From CAWDVR01 sp044869805 (GTDB lineage: Bacteria; Acidobacteriota; Thermoanaerobaculia; Multivoradales; SZUA-115): a stretch of DNA of 64,000 nucleotides. Made by a program: the position numbers and the translations under genes. The DNA lies in contig JBIOXV010000198.1 in assembly GCA_044869805.1 (NCBI GenBank), positions 1 through 64,000 on the forward strand. The letters run 5' to 3'. The notes under the pieces were generated by a model that did not search any database, was not told the origin of the DNA, and saw only the letters and a list, made by a program, of their open reading frames with translations. Within the stretch, counting starts at the first letter, position 1, and each line of letters starts with the position of its first letter. Shown here piece after piece: positions 35,908-44,604 of this stretch.

Positions 35908-37005
35908 TTGACCGCTCCCGCCGTCCGCCTCGACTGCGTCAGCCGCGCCTTCGGTAGCGTCCGTGCCGTGGACGGCGTCAGCCTGGAGGTGGCCGAGGGG
36001 GAGTTCTTCACGCTGCTCGGCCCCTCGGGGTCGGGCAAGACCACTTGCCTGCGCATGGTGGCCGGCTTCGAGCGGCCCTCGGCGGGCCGCGTCTGGCTCG
36101 GGAGCCGCGACGTCACCGACCTCGCGCCCTACGAGCGCGACGTCAACACCGTCTTCCAGGACTACGCCCTCTTCCCGCACCTCGCCGTGGCCGAGAACGT
36201 CGGCTACGGCCTGAAGATCAAGCGGGTAGCGAAGGCCGAGATCGCCCGGCGCGTGGAGGAGGCGCTGGCGCTGGTGCGCCTGCCGGGCTTCGGCGGCCGC
36301 CGGCCGAGCGAGCTCTCCGGCGGCCAGCGCCAGCGCGTGGCCCTGGCGCGGGCGCTCGTCAATCGGCCGCGGGTGCTGCTGCTCGACGAGCCGCTGGGGG
36401 CCCTCGACCTCAAGCTGCGCAAGCAGATGGAGGTCGAGCTCAAGGCCATCCAGCAGCAGGTCGGCATCAGCTTCCTGTACGTGACTCACGACCAGGAGGA
36501 GGCGCTCACCCTCTCCGACCGCCTGGCGGTCTTCAACCACGGGCGGATCGAGCAGGTGGGCACGCCGGCCGAGGTCTACGAGCGGCCGAAGACCGCCTTC
36601 GTGGCCGGCTTCGTCGGGGTCTCCAACCTGCTCTCCGGCGAGGTGGCGCGGCGGCTCGCGGGCTCGCCCGCCACCTTCGCCGTGCGCCCGGAGAAGATCC
36701 GCCTGGCCGCGCCGGGCACCCTGCCCGGCGACGACGAATGCGCGGCCGAGGGCACGATCCGCGATGTCTTCTACCTCGGGATGCACACCCGCTATCGCGT
36801 GGAGCTGGATGCCGGGCCGGACGCTGGGAGGGGGCCGGACGCCGGCAGGGGGCCGGACGCCGGCTCCGGCGCAGGCGCCGGGCAGGAAATGATGGTGGTC
36901 GAGCAGAACCTGGCCCAGACCTCGATGGAGGCGCTGGCGGCCAAGGGGCGGCGCACCTGCCTGCTCTGGAACCGCGCCCACAACCGCCGGCTGGAGGAGG
37001 CTTGA
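35908..37005 (+). CDS. ydcT: Polyamine ABC transporter ATPase, YdcT/PotA-like
   Basis: A 365-residue ATPase. The likely start is TTG at 35908, with GGAG about ten bases upstream. Walker A is GPSGSGKTT, the Q-loop is FQDYALFPH, the signature is LSGGQRQRVALARAL, Walker B is VLLLDEPLGALD and the H-loop is VTHDQEEA. The C-terminal TOBE domain is interrupted by three copies of a GPDAGR-type repeat at residues 303-320, encoded by an 18-bp tandem repeat. It powers the permease pair that follows directly (3-base gap). Confidence 0.9.
   Translation: MTAPAVRLDCVSRAFGSVRAVDGVSLEVAEGEFFTLLGPSGSGKTTCLRMVAGFERPSAGRVWLGSRDVTDLAPYERDVNTVFQDYALFPHLAVAENVGYGLKIKRVAKAEIARRVEEALALVRLPGFGGRRPSELSGGQRQRVALARALVNRPRVLLLDEPLGALDLKLRKQMEVELKAIQQQVGISFLYVTHDQEEALTLSDRLAVFNHGRIEQVGTPAEVYERPKTAFVAGFVGVSNLLSGEVARRLAGSPATFAVRPEKIRLAAPGTLPGDDECAAEGTIRDVFYLGMHTRYRVELDAGPDAGRGPDAGRGPDAGSGAGAGQEMMVVEQNLAQTSMEALAAKGRRTCLLWNRAHNRRLEEA
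36814..36867 (+). repeat. Three-copy 18-bp tandem repeat inside the ATPase gene
   Basis: Units at 36814-36831, 36832-36849 and 36850-36867 start GGGCCGGACGC and differ at a few positions. They add GPDAGR units in frame to the TOBE domain. The length is a multiple of three, so copy-number change would keep the frame. Confidence 0.8.
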
Positions 37006-37008
37006 GCG

Positions 37009-37932
37009 ATGGGCGCGCCGGCCGGCCTCTCGCGGCGCCTGTCCGCGTTCCTCCACGCCCGGCCGCGCGGGGCCATGCTGCTGCTGCTCGGGCCGCCGCT
37101 CCTGTGGCTGGGCGTCGTGTACCTGGGCTCGCTCGCGGCGCTCGTCGTGCAGAGCTTCTTCTCGATCGACCCCTACACCGGCCAGGTGCGCCGCGAGCTG
37201 ACGCTCAGGACCTACGCCGAGCTGCTCACCGGGGCGCATCTCGACATCTTCCTGCGCACCTCGGCGATGGCGGCGGCCGTCACCCTCGCCGCCGCCCTGC
37301 TGGCGCTGCCGCTCGCCTACTACATGGCGCGCTATGCCCGCGGCCGGTGGCGGTCGCTGCTCTACCTGGCAGTGGTGCTGCCCCTGTGGTCGAGCTACAT
37401 CGTGCGCGTCTACTCCTGGAAGCTGATCCTGGCCAAGGAAGGGGTGATCGGCTGGCTGTTCGCCAGGCTCGGCGCCACGCCGGTCCTCGACGGGGTGCTC
37501 GCCCTGCCGGTGGTCGGCGGGCCGTCGCTGTCGTTCTCGGCGCTGGGGATGTTCCTCGTCTTCCTCTACGTCTGGCTGCCGTACATGGTGCTGCCGGTGG
37601 AGGCGGCGCTGTCGCGCGTGCCGCGCTCGCTGCTCGAGGCCTCGGCCGACCTGGGGGCCACCCCGCGCCGCACCTTCCTCGCCGTCACTCTGCCGCTCGC
37701 CTTCCCCGGCATCGTGGCCGGATCGATCTTCACCTTCTCGCTCACCCTCGGTGACTTCATCATCCCGGGCACGATCGGCAACTCGAGCTTGTTCATCGGC
37801 CAGGCCGTGCTGCGCCACCAGGGCACGGCGGGCAACATGCCGCTGGCGGCGGCGATGACCGTGGGGCCGATGGTGATCATGGCCGTCTACCTCGCCGTCG
37901 CTCGCCGGCTGGGGGCCTTCGATGCGCTCTAG
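37009..37932 (+). CDS. ydcU: Polyamine ABC transporter permease, YdcU/PotB-like
   Basis: A 307-residue inner-membrane protein with six predicted helices. The first is MLLLLGPPLLWLGVVYLGSLAALVV. The EAA loop that docks to the ATPase reads LEASADLGATPRRTFLAVTLPLAFPGIVAG. Start is three bases after the ATPase stop. It overlaps the next permease gene by 11 bases, so the three are co-translated. Confidence 0.9.
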   Translation: MGAPAGLSRRLSAFLHARPRGAMLLLLGPPLLWLGVVYLGSLAALVVQSFFSIDPYTGQVRRELTLRTYAELLTGAHLDIFLRTSAMAAAVTLAAALLALPLAYYMARYARGRWRSLLYLAVVLPLWSSYIVRVYSWKLILAKEGVIGWLFARLGATPVLDGVLALPVVGGPSLSFSALGMFLVFLYVWLPYMVLPVEAALSRVPRSLLEASADLGATPRRTFLAVTLPLAFPGIVAGSIFTFSLTLGDFIIPGTIGNSSLFIGQAVLRHQGTAGNMPLAAAMTVGPMVIMAVYLAVARRLGAFDAL

Positions 37933-38737
37933 CCGGACGAGCGGCGCCGAGCGAGCGCCCCGGAGCCTGGTGCTCGCCGCCGTCGGCGTGCTCGCCTTCC
38001 TTCACCTGCCGATGATGCTGATGCTGCTCTACGCCTTCACCACCGACCAGGCGACGCTGAGCTTCCCGCCGCCGGGGCTCACTCTCAAGTGGTTCGCCGC
38101 GGCGTGGGCACGGCAGGATCTGTGGCAGGCGCTGGGGCTGTCGCTGCGGGTGGCCGTCGCCGCCACCGCCCTGGCGCTGGTACTGGGCACGCTCGCGGCC
38201 CTGGCCGTGGTGCGCGGGAGGTTCCTGGGCCGCGAGGCGATCACTCTGCTGGTCATCCTGCCTATCGCGCTGCCCGGCATCGTCACCGGCATCGCTCTGC
38301 GCTCGGCGTTGTCGCTCGCCGCGCTGCCCTTCTCGTTCTGGACCATCGTCGCCGGCCACGCCACCTTCTGCATCGTCACCGTGTACAACAACGTGGCGGC
38401 ACGGCTGCGGCGCACCGGGCGGTCGCAGATCGAAGCCTCGATGGACCTCGGGGCCGACGCCTTCCAGACCTTCCGCTACGTGGTGCTGCCGGCGCTGGCC
38501 ACCGCACTCCTGGCCGGCGGCATGCTCGCCTTCTCGCTGTCCTTCGACGAGGTGATCGTCACCACCTTCACCGCCGGTCAGCAGCGGACGCTGCCGATCT
38601 GGATCGTCGACCAGCTCACCCGCCCGCGCGACCGGCCGGTCACCCACGTCGCGGCCTTCTTCGTCATCGCCTTGACGACGGTGCCGATCCTCCTTGCCCA
38701 TTACCTGACGCGCGACGACGAGGACAGCGGGCGCTGA
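37922..38737 (+). CDS. ydcV: Polyamine ABC transporter permease, YdcV/PotC-like
   Basis: A 271-residue inner-membrane protein with six helices. The EAA loop is IEASMDLGADAFQTFRYVVLPALATALLAGG. The C-terminal part ITTFTAGQ-like segment (VIVTTFTAGQQRTLPIWIVDQL) is typical of PotC/YdcV. It is the second half of the transmembrane channel of the first polyamine importer. A 250-base gap follows before the porin gene, containing no gene I can support. Confidence 0.9.
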   Translation: MRSSRTSGAERAPRSLVLAAVGVLAFLHLPMMLMLLYAFTTDQATLSFPPPGLTLKWFAAAWARQDLWQALGLSLRVAVAATALALVLGTLAALAVVRGRFLGREAITLLVILPIALPGIVTGIALRSALSLAALPFSFWTIVAGHATFCIVTVYNNVAARLRRTGRSQIEASMDLGADAFQTFRYVVLPALATALLAGGMLAFSLSFDEVIVTTFTAGQQRTLPIWIVDQLTRPRDRPVTHVAAFFVIALTTVPILLAHYLTRDDEDSGR

Positions 38738-38987
38738 GGTTCACGGACTCCTCGGAGCTCCTTGCGAGCTTCTTTCGCCCTCGGACTCTAGGGTCAGGGG
38801 TGTGATTGTCACGGCCCGGGCTCCGCCGGCACCCCTTGCTTTAGCCATCTGCTGAAGAAGCGCACCCCGGGAAGGAGAATGGTAGTAAACTGCGCACGTT
38901 CTTTAGAGAGTTGAAACAGCGCGGATCTCTGACTGCTCCCCTGCGAGGAGCGGCCGGGCTGCGTCCACGTCTTTCCGAGGAGGGAAC

Positions 38988-39863
38988 ATGACCAAGAGCT
39001 GGAGATGGGTTGCGGTGTTGGTGATGGCTGTGCTCGCCCTGGCGACCGGGGCCCGGGCCCAGGAGGAGGCCGCCGAAGAGCCTGAGCCCGCGTTCACGAT
39101 CGGAGCGGACCTGGCTCTCAACAGCCGCTACATGTTCTGGGGGCTGACGCTCAGCAACAAGCCGGTCTGGCAGCCCGACCTGTGGGTATCCTGGAGCGGC
39201 TTTACGCTGGGTGTGTGGGGCAACTTCGAGATCGACGACCAGTCCGACGCGTCCGACTTCACGACCGGCGGCGACCGCACGGGCAACACGGAGATCGACT
39301 ACTGGCTCGAGTACGCCCACCAGTTCGGCGCGGCCGCCACCAAGTTCGGAGTCGTGCGCTGGACCTACAACGAGGACAACACGGGCACCCTGGCGCCCTA
39401 TGCGACGCAAGAGAACTTTCCGGGCCTCGACAACGGCCCGGACATCGACAGCACCGAGATCTACGCCGCGGTGACCTTCAGCGAGGCGCCGCTGTCGCCG
39501 AACCTCACGCTCTACTACGACATCGACCTCTACCGGGGGCTTTTCGGCTGGGTTTCCTTCTCCCACGGGTTCGACATCAAGGGCAAGACCCTCACTCTGG
39601 GCGCGCTCGGCGGATTCACCGTCGGCCAGGACAACTTCGGCGACGAGGACATCCCCCTGTTCGCCGATGAGGGCGTGACCCATGCCGACCTCAGCGTCTC
39701 GATGGCTTTCCCGGCCGGCGCCTTCACCATCACGCCGAACGCACATCTGCAGTTCAACTTCGACGACGCCACCCGGATCACCTCGGGTACCGAGACCGAC
39801 GACGACGTGGTCTTCACCTTCGGCGCGACGATCGCCTGGTCGCAGGGGATCGGCTCGAAGTAA
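38988..39863 (+). CDS. Outer-membrane beta-barrel protein, TorF/Gcw_chp-like putative porin
   Basis: A 291-residue exported protein with signal peptide (VLVMAVLALATGARA) and GAGGAGG before the ATG. The mature sequence alternates short polar turns with amphipathic strands (ALNSRYMFWGLTLSNKPVWQPDLWVSWSGFTLGVWGNFEID, FGATIAWSQ at the end). The segment SRYMFWG...KPVWQPDL resembles the opening of TorF-family putative porins. Fourteen or so strands could fit. It is placed between a polyamine importer and PatD on the same strand, 16 bases before PatD. It may be the outer-membrane entry route for the same substrate; that role is inference. Confidence 0.65.
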   Translation: MTKSWRWVAVLVMAVLALATGARAQEEAAEEPEPAFTIGADLALNSRYMFWGLTLSNKPVWQPDLWVSWSGFTLGVWGNFEIDDQSDASDFTTGGDRTGNTEIDYWLEYAHQFGAAATKFGVVRWTYNEDNTGTLAPYATQENFPGLDNGPDIDSTEIYAAVTFSEAPLSPNLTLYYDIDLYRGLFGWVSFSHGFDIKGKTLTLGALGGFTVGQDNFGDEDIPLFADEGVTHADLSVSMAFPAGAFTITPNAHLQFNFDDATRITSGTETDDDVVFTFGATIAWSQGIGSK

Positions 39864-39879
39864 GCTCGGCGTCCGAGCC

Positions 39880-41313
39880 ATGAAGACCTACTCGATGTTC
39901 ATCGGCGGCGCGCCCGCCGCCGCCATGGACGGCCGGGACGAGCCGATCGTGAACCCGGCCACCGAGGAGGTGATCGCCCAGGTCCCGACCGGCTCGGCGG
40001 CTGACGTCGACCGCGCGGTGGAGGCCGCCACCACGGCGTTCGAGACCTGGGCCGACTCCACCCCGATGGAGCGCAGCGGGCTGCTGTTGAGGCTCGCCGA
40101 GCGGGTGGAGGCGCACGGCGAAGAGCTCGCCGCCCTCGAGGCCGCGAACGTGGGCAAGCCGATCGCCCTGGCGCGCTCGGAGATTCCCTTCATCGTCGAC
40201 AACCTGCGCTTCTTCGCCGGCGCCTGCCGCTGCCTCGAGGGACGGGCGGCCGGCGAGTACCTGGCGGGCTACACCAGCTTCATCCGCCGCGAGCCGGTGG
40301 GCGTGGTGGGCCTGATCGCGCCGTGGAACTACCCGCTGATGATGGCGGTGTGGAAGCTCGGGCCGGCGCTCGCCGCCGGCAACACGGCGGTGCTCAAGCC
40401 CTCCGAGCAGACGCCGCTCACCACCCTGCGGCTGGCCGAGCTCGCCGCGGATATCTTCCCGCCCGGAGTGCTCAACGTGATCACCGGCCACGGCCTGCCG
40501 GTGGGCGCGCCGCTGGTCGAGCACCCCAAGGTCGCCATGGTCTCGCTGACCGGCGACGTGGCGACCGGCAAAGAGGTGGCGCGCGCCGCCGCCACCACGC
40601 TCAAGAAGGTGCACCTCGAGCTGGGAGGCAAGGCGCCGGTGTTGATCTTCGACGACGCCGACCTCGAGGCCGTGGTCGCCAGCATCAAGGTCGCGGGCTT
40701 CGTCAACAGCGGGCAGGACTGCACCGCCGCCTGCCGGCTCTACGCCAGCTCGCGCGTCTACGACCGCCTGCTCGCCGACTTGGTGCCGGCCGTTGAGTCG
40801 ATCGCCATGGGGCCGATCGAGAGTGAGTCCACGGCGCTCGGGCCGGTGGTCTCCGCCGAGCAGCGGCAGCGGGTGGCGAGTTTCGTCGAGCGTGCCCGAG
40901 GCTCCGGGCACGCCCAAGTGCTGACCGGAGGCGGCCCGGCCGAGGGCCGGGGCTACTACTACCGGCCGACGGTGGTCGCCGGCGCCCTTCAGGGCGACGA
41001 GATCGTGCAGCGCGAAGTGTTCGGGCCGGTGGTGACCGTCACCCGCTTCTCGGACGACGACGAGGCGATCCGCTGGGCCAACGACGTGGACTACGGCCTC
41101 GCCGCCTCGGTGTGGACCGCGAACGTCAGCCGGGCCTTCAATGCCATGCGCCGGCTCCGCTTCGGCACGGTGTGGGTCAACGACCACGTGCCGCTGGTTT
41201 CCGAGATGCCGCACGGCGGCTACAAGCAGTCCGGCTACGGCAAGGACATGTCGCTCTACGCGCTCGAGGACTACTCCCAGGTCAAGCACTGCATGGTGAG
41301 GATCGGGGGCTGA
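39880..41313 (+). CDS. patD: Gamma-aminobutyraldehyde dehydrogenase
   Basis: A 477-residue aldehyde dehydrogenase. Catalytic Cys281 is in GQDCTAACRL and Glu247 in LELGGKAP. The NAD fold shows APWNYPLMM and LTGDVATGK. The C-terminus VNDHVPLVSEMPHGGYKQSGYGKDMSLYALEDYSQVKHCM matches PatD/YdcW closely. It oxidises gamma-aminobutyraldehyde (made from putrescine by PatA) to GABA with NAD. In E. coli the gene follows ydcSTUV, and the same order is seen here. Betaine-aldehyde dehydrogenase is the main alternative, but synteny and pathway neighbours favour PatD. Confidence 0.88.
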   Translation: MKTYSMFIGGAPAAAMDGRDEPIVNPATEEVIAQVPTGSAADVDRAVEAATTAFETWADSTPMERSGLLLRLAERVEAHGEELAALEAANVGKPIALARSEIPFIVDNLRFFAGACRCLEGRAAGEYLAGYTSFIRREPVGVVGLIAPWNYPLMMAVWKLGPALAAGNTAVLKPSEQTPLTTLRLAELAADIFPPGVLNVITGHGLPVGAPLVEHPKVAMVSLTGDVATGKEVARAAATTLKKVHLELGGKAPVLIFDDADLEAVVASIKVAGFVNSGQDCTAACRLYASSRVYDRLLADLVPAVESIAMGPIESESTALGPVVSAEQRQRVASFVERARGSGHAQVLTGGGPAEGRGYYYRPTVVAGALQGDEIVQREVFGPVVTVTRFSDDDEAIRWANDVDYGLAASVWTANVSRAFNAMRRLRFGTVWVNDHVPLVSEMPHGGYKQSGYGKDMSLYALEDYSQVKHCMVRIGG

Positions 41314-41423
41314 AGCCCTCGCGACCCGAAAGCTCACTTCCCCGAACCTCGTCTTTCTGACAGCAGCGCCGAGCCACCGTTGTCCGGGGGCCCGGTGAGG
41401 CAGGGCTTGTCGTTGCGAGGGCT
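41314..41423. repeat. Possible 110-bp inverted-repeat element
   Basis: Twelve-base ends at 41314-41325 and 41412-41423 are inverted copies with one mismatch (AGCCCTCGCGAC against GTTGCGAGGGCT). The interior has no gene. It begins one base after the patD stop and ends just before the vapB promoter. It may be a small mobile element, or chance in GC-rich DNA. Confidence 0.3.
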
Positions 41424-41430
41424 ATTATGG

Positions 41431-41460
41431 TTGACTTTCTCCACCTTTCTACCATACGAT
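41431..41460 (+). promoter_or_regulatory. Promoter of the vapBC pair
   Basis: TTGACT (41431-41436), 18-bp spacer and TACGAT (41455-41460) form a good sigma-70 promoter 21 bases before the antitoxin ATG. An interrupted inverted repeat, ATGGT at 41427-41431 and ACCAT at 41451-41455, frames the spacer. It could be the antitoxin operator. Confidence 0.55.
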
Positions 41461-41480
41461 CCATGCCCGGAGGTCGGGTC

Positions 41481-41753
41481 ATGGCTCTCAACCTGAAGAA
41501 CCCCGAGGTCGTACGGCTGGTCGAGGAGGTTTCCCGCCTCACCGGCGAGAGCAAGACCGAGGCGGTGCGCAAGGCGCTCGAGGAACGCAAGGAGAGGCTG
41601 GCCATGCATGTGGTGAAGCCGGATCAGTACGAAGAGGCGATCCGCTGGCTGGAGACCGAGGTGTGGTCCAAGATCCCGCCGGAGCACCTCGGCAAGCGGT
41701 TCACCAAGGAAGAGGAAGAAGAGATCCTCGGCTACGGACCGGACGGCGTATGA
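41481..41753 (+). CDS. vapB: VapB-type antitoxin (Rv0623/PSK family)
   Basis: A 90-residue protein: MALNLKNPEVVRLVEEVSRLTGESKTEAVRKALEERKERL is the ribbon-helix-helix DNA-binding part seen in this VapB class. The acidic C-terminus (FTKEEEEEILGYGPDGV) fits the toxin-binding tail. GGAGG stands seven bases before the ATG. Its stop overlaps the toxin start (ATGA at 41750-41753). It neutralises VapC and probably represses its own promoter. Confidence 0.9.
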   Translation: MALNLKNPEVVRLVEEVSRLTGESKTEAVRKALEERKERLAMHVVKPDQYEEAIRWLETEVWSKIPPEHLGKRFTKEEEEEILGYGPDGV

Positions 41754-42136
41754 TCCTCGACTCGTCGGCCATCGTCGCGGTCCTGAAGCGCGAGCCCGGC
41801 TACGAAGCCGTGGCCCGCAAGCTCGTCGGCTCTCGCAGCAAGGGCGTCTCGGCGCCCTCCCTGATGGAGGTTTCGATGGTGATGACAGCGGTCAGGCTGG
41901 AGCCTGTCCGCTCCGCCGTCGACCGGTTCCTCCAGCAGTTCGAGCTGACGGTGATTCCCTTTGGCGCCGCCCACTGGCACGCGGCCCTGGATGCGTTCCT
42001 CCGCTTCGGTAAGGGCCGCCATCCCGCGGCCCTGAACTTCGGCGACTGCATGAGCTACGCCACCGCCAAGCTCGCCGACCGGCCACTGCTCTACGTGGGA
42101 GAAGACTTCGCGAAAACGGACATCGCGGCAGCCTGA
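41750..42136 (+). CDS. vapC: VapC-type PIN-domain toxin
   Basis: A 128-residue PIN ribonuclease: ILDSSAIVAVLKREPGYEA begins the fold (Asp4). PSLMEVSMV carries the conserved Glu, NFGDCMSYATAKLADRPLLYVGEDFAKTDI the last acidic residues. The variant is the VapC type with DSSAI and a C-terminal GxDFxxTD. It appears intact. This pair lies between patD and a prolyl oligopeptidase and has no functional link to them. Confidence 0.92.
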   Translation: MILDSSAIVAVLKREPGYEAVARKLVGSRSKGVSAPSLMEVSMVMTAVRLEPVRSAVDRFLQQFELTVIPFGAAHWHAALDAFLRFGKGRHPAALNFGDCMSYATAKLADRPLLYVGEDFAKTDIAAA

Positions 42137-42327
42137 GCCCAGCGCTGCTCTTGCAGGCGCTGAGCGGCCTCACCCATCGCAGGTGAATCCAGGCGGGCAG
42201 TGGGTCACCTCGAACTAGCCCGCTCACCAGCTCATCGCGGGCATCGTCGTCGAGGACCTCGGTGAGCGCGATGATCTCGACGTCGCTGGCCAGGAGCTTC
42301 TGGGCCAGGAGCGCGGCGGGCGCTCCG
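42137..42327. other. Intergenic stretch with a possible gene fragment
   Basis: This 191-base gap lies between the convergent vapC and prolyl oligopeptidase genes. On the minus strand one frame reads LLAQKLLASDVEIIALTEVL and then DDDARDELVSGLVRGDP, protein-like in composition and lacking a start of its own. No family is recognised. It may be the remnant of a gene. Confidence 0.25.
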
Positions 42328-44535
42328 TTACGGGTGGCCGCTCGGTGACGGCTGCAACTCCTGCCACAGGAAGCGGTAGGCGAGCGCCGCCATGATCGCG
42401 CTCTGCCGGTTGGTGGCGGCGCCCGAGTGGCCGCCCTCGACGTTCTCGTAGAAGAGGACGTCGTTCCCCAGCGCCTCGAGCACGGCCATCATCTTGCGGG
42501 CGTGGCCCGGGTGCACGCGATCGTCGCGGGTCGAGGTCATGAACAGCGTGCGCGGGTAGTCCACTCCCGGCCGCACCAGATGGTAGGGCGAGAACTTCTG
42601 CACGAAGGCCCACTCCTCGGGGAGGTCGGGGTTCCCGTACTCGTCCATCCAGGATGCTCCGGCGAGCAGCTTGTGGTAGCGCTTCATGTCGAGCAGGGGA
42701 GCCTGGCAGACGATGGCGCGGAACAGGTCCGGCCGCAGGGCCAGCATGTTGCCCACCAGCAGGCCACCGTTCGACCTGCCCATGCAGGCCAGGTGCCGGG
42801 GCGAGGTGACCTTCCGGCGCGCGAGGTCCTCGCCCACCGCGATGAAGTCCTCGTAGGCGCGTGGCCGGTTGGCCTTCTTTGCCGCGGCGTGCCACTCCGG
42901 GCCGAACTCTCCCCCGCCGTGGATGTTCGCGACCACCAGCACCCCGCCCTTCTCGAGCCACCCGCGGCCCGCCATCGGGTCGTAGCGCGCCAGCATAGGG
43001 ATCTCGAACCCGCCGTAGCCGGTGAGCAGCGTGGGCGCCGTGCCGTCCGGCTCGAGACCCTGGCGGGACACCTGGAAGTACGGCACCCGGGTGCCGTCCT
43101 TCGACACGGCGTCGTGCTGCGAAACCGCGAGGCCCGTGGTGTCGAAGAAGGCGGGAAGCTGCTTGAGCTTCTCGGGCGCCTGTCCACCTAAGGTTCCCAG
43201 GGAAAAGCTCGTAGGCGTCAGAAAATCCGTGATCGTCAGCCAGTAGTCGTTGGACTCCAGGGGGTCCACGGCATCGGCTCCGACGGTGCCGAATTCCGGC
43301 AGCCCCTCGACCGGCGACCTCGTCCAGACACCGTCGACGTAGCGCGCGACGACCAGTCGGTTGCGTACGTTGTCCAGCTCGTTCAGGAGAATCGCGTCGC
43401 GCATCGTCGAGTACGAATCCAACGACCGGTGGGGGGTGGGCTCGAAGAGCGCGGTCAACTCCCGCGCTCCGGCCAGGAAGGCGTCGAAGGGGGTGACCAA
43501 CAGTGCGCCCGCGGGCCAGGTCCTGCCGCCGGCCGTCCAGTCGGTGCGCAGGCGAATCAGGAGCCATCTCCCATGGGTCATGGCGTCGGCATCGTCGGGC
43601 TTCTCGATCTTGACCATTCGCCCGTCACGCCGCACGAACAACTCGTGGGTGAAATACGTGAGCGAGCGCAGCACCAGATCTCGCTCGAACCCGGGAGTGT
43701 GCTCGTGGAAGGCGGTGACGCTCACGTCTTCGGTGCGCCCCTCGTACACCATCGTCGCGGCGGACAGCGGCGTTGCCCGCCGCCATTCCTTGATGATCCG
43801 CGGGTATCCAGAGGTGGTCAGCGATCCCGGGCCGAAGTCGGTGGCCACGAAGATCGCGTCGCGGTCCCTCCAGGCCACCCTGGTCTTGGCCTCGGCCAAG
43901 CGGAAACCATTGGCCACGAACGCGCGCTGAGTCAGGTCGAGCTCGCGCACCTCGACCGCGTCGGCTCCGCCGCGGGACAGGTGCACCAGGCAGCGCCTGT
44001 ACTCGGGCGGCAGCGCGATCGCACCCATCCACGCCCAGTTCACGCCCTCGGTCCTGGACAGCTCGTCGAGGTCGAGCACCGTCTCCCACTTCGGCTCTGC
44101 CTGGCGGTACTCGGCGAGCGTGGTGCGGCGCCACAGCCCCCGCTCGTGGTCCTGGTCCCGCCAGAAGTTGTAGTAGTGCCCCCCGAGCTTCTCGACCGTT
44201 GGGATCTTGGCCTTCGAGTCCAGGATCTCGAGGAACCCGGCGCTCATTGCCGTGAACTCGGCCGATTCGCCCAGCTCCTTCAGGCTGCGGGCGTTCTGGG
44301 CCGACACCCAGTCGAGCGCCTTCGTGCCCGTGACATCCTCGAGCCAAAGGTATGGATCTTCGTCGTCGACCGCGGCCGCCCGGGGGGCGGCAGAGGTCGA
44401 TTCGGCCAGCGCCGCGACCAGCAGCGAGTGGTGCGCCCAAGGGCCCAGCGCGAGCGAAATCAACGGCACCAAGCTCAGCAGAAACGACGGCATCGAAAGC
44501 TTGCGCGCGGGTGGGCGTTGGCAGGTGCGCAGCAT
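42328..44535 (-). CDS. Exported prolyl oligopeptidase family serine peptidase (S9A)
   Basis: A 735-residue protein. The ATG at 44535 has GGAGG seven bases upstream and gives a signal peptide (FLLSLVPLISLALGPWAHHSLLVAALA). After DDEDPYLWLEDVTGTKALDWVSAQN comes the propeller domain, then the alpha/beta-hydrolase domain. The nucleophile is Ser588 in GRSNGG, the Asp is in STRDDRVHPGH, and the His is in EGGHSGA. It should cleave short proline-containing peptides in the periplasm. Sequence is closer to the putative S9 family seen in Proteobacteria and Acidobacteriota than to mammalian POP. Confidence 0.92.
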   Translation of the reverse strand: MLRTCQRPPARKLSMPSFLLSLVPLISLALGPWAHHSLLVAALAESTSAAPRAAAVDDEDPYLWLEDVTGTKALDWVSAQNARSLKELGESAEFTAMSAGFLEILDSKAKIPTVEKLGGHYYNFWRDQDHERGLWRRTTLAEYRQAEPKWETVLDLDELSRTEGVNWAWMGAIALPPEYRRCLVHLSRGGADAVEVRELDLTQRAFVANGFRLAEAKTRVAWRDRDAIFVATDFGPGSLTTSGYPRIIKEWRRATPLSAATMVYEGRTEDVSVTAFHEHTPGFERDLVLRSLTYFTHELFVRRDGRMVKIEKPDDADAMTHGRWLLIRLRTDWTAGGRTWPAGALLVTPFDAFLAGARELTALFEPTPHRSLDSYSTMRDAILLNELDNVRNRLVVARYVDGVWTRSPVEGLPEFGTVGADAVDPLESNDYWLTITDFLTPTSFSLGTLGGQAPEKLKQLPAFFDTTGLAVSQHDAVSKDGTRVPYFQVSRQGLEPDGTAPTLLTGYGGFEIPMLARYDPMAGRGWLEKGGVLVVANIHGGGEFGPEWHAAAKKANRPRAYEDFIAVGEDLARRKVTSPRHLACMGRSNGGLLVGNMLALRPDLFRAIVCQAPLLDMKRYHKLLAGASWMDEYGNPDLPEEWAFVQKFSPYHLVRPGVDYPRTLFMTSTRDDRVHPGHARKMMAVLEALGNDVLFYENVEGGHSGAATNRQSAIMAALAYRFLWQELQPSPSGHP

Positions 44536-44604
44536 GGCCGAGCCTCCAGGGGCAGTGACTGTCACGGTGCCAGGGCCGTGTGACTGTAGCTCGCTTCCCC
44601 GCGT

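Noticed and set aside
38828..38839. GGCAC ... TTGC resembling a sigma-54 promoter before the porin gene
   Set aside because: Only three bases separate the two boxes, whereas -24/-12 promoters need five between TGGCAC and TTGC.
42224..43567. 447-residue frame on the same strand as prolyl oligopeptidase
   Set aside because: Out-of-frame shadow of a gene whose catalytic residues are clear; its last codons also miss the protein-like frame seen in 42137-42327.
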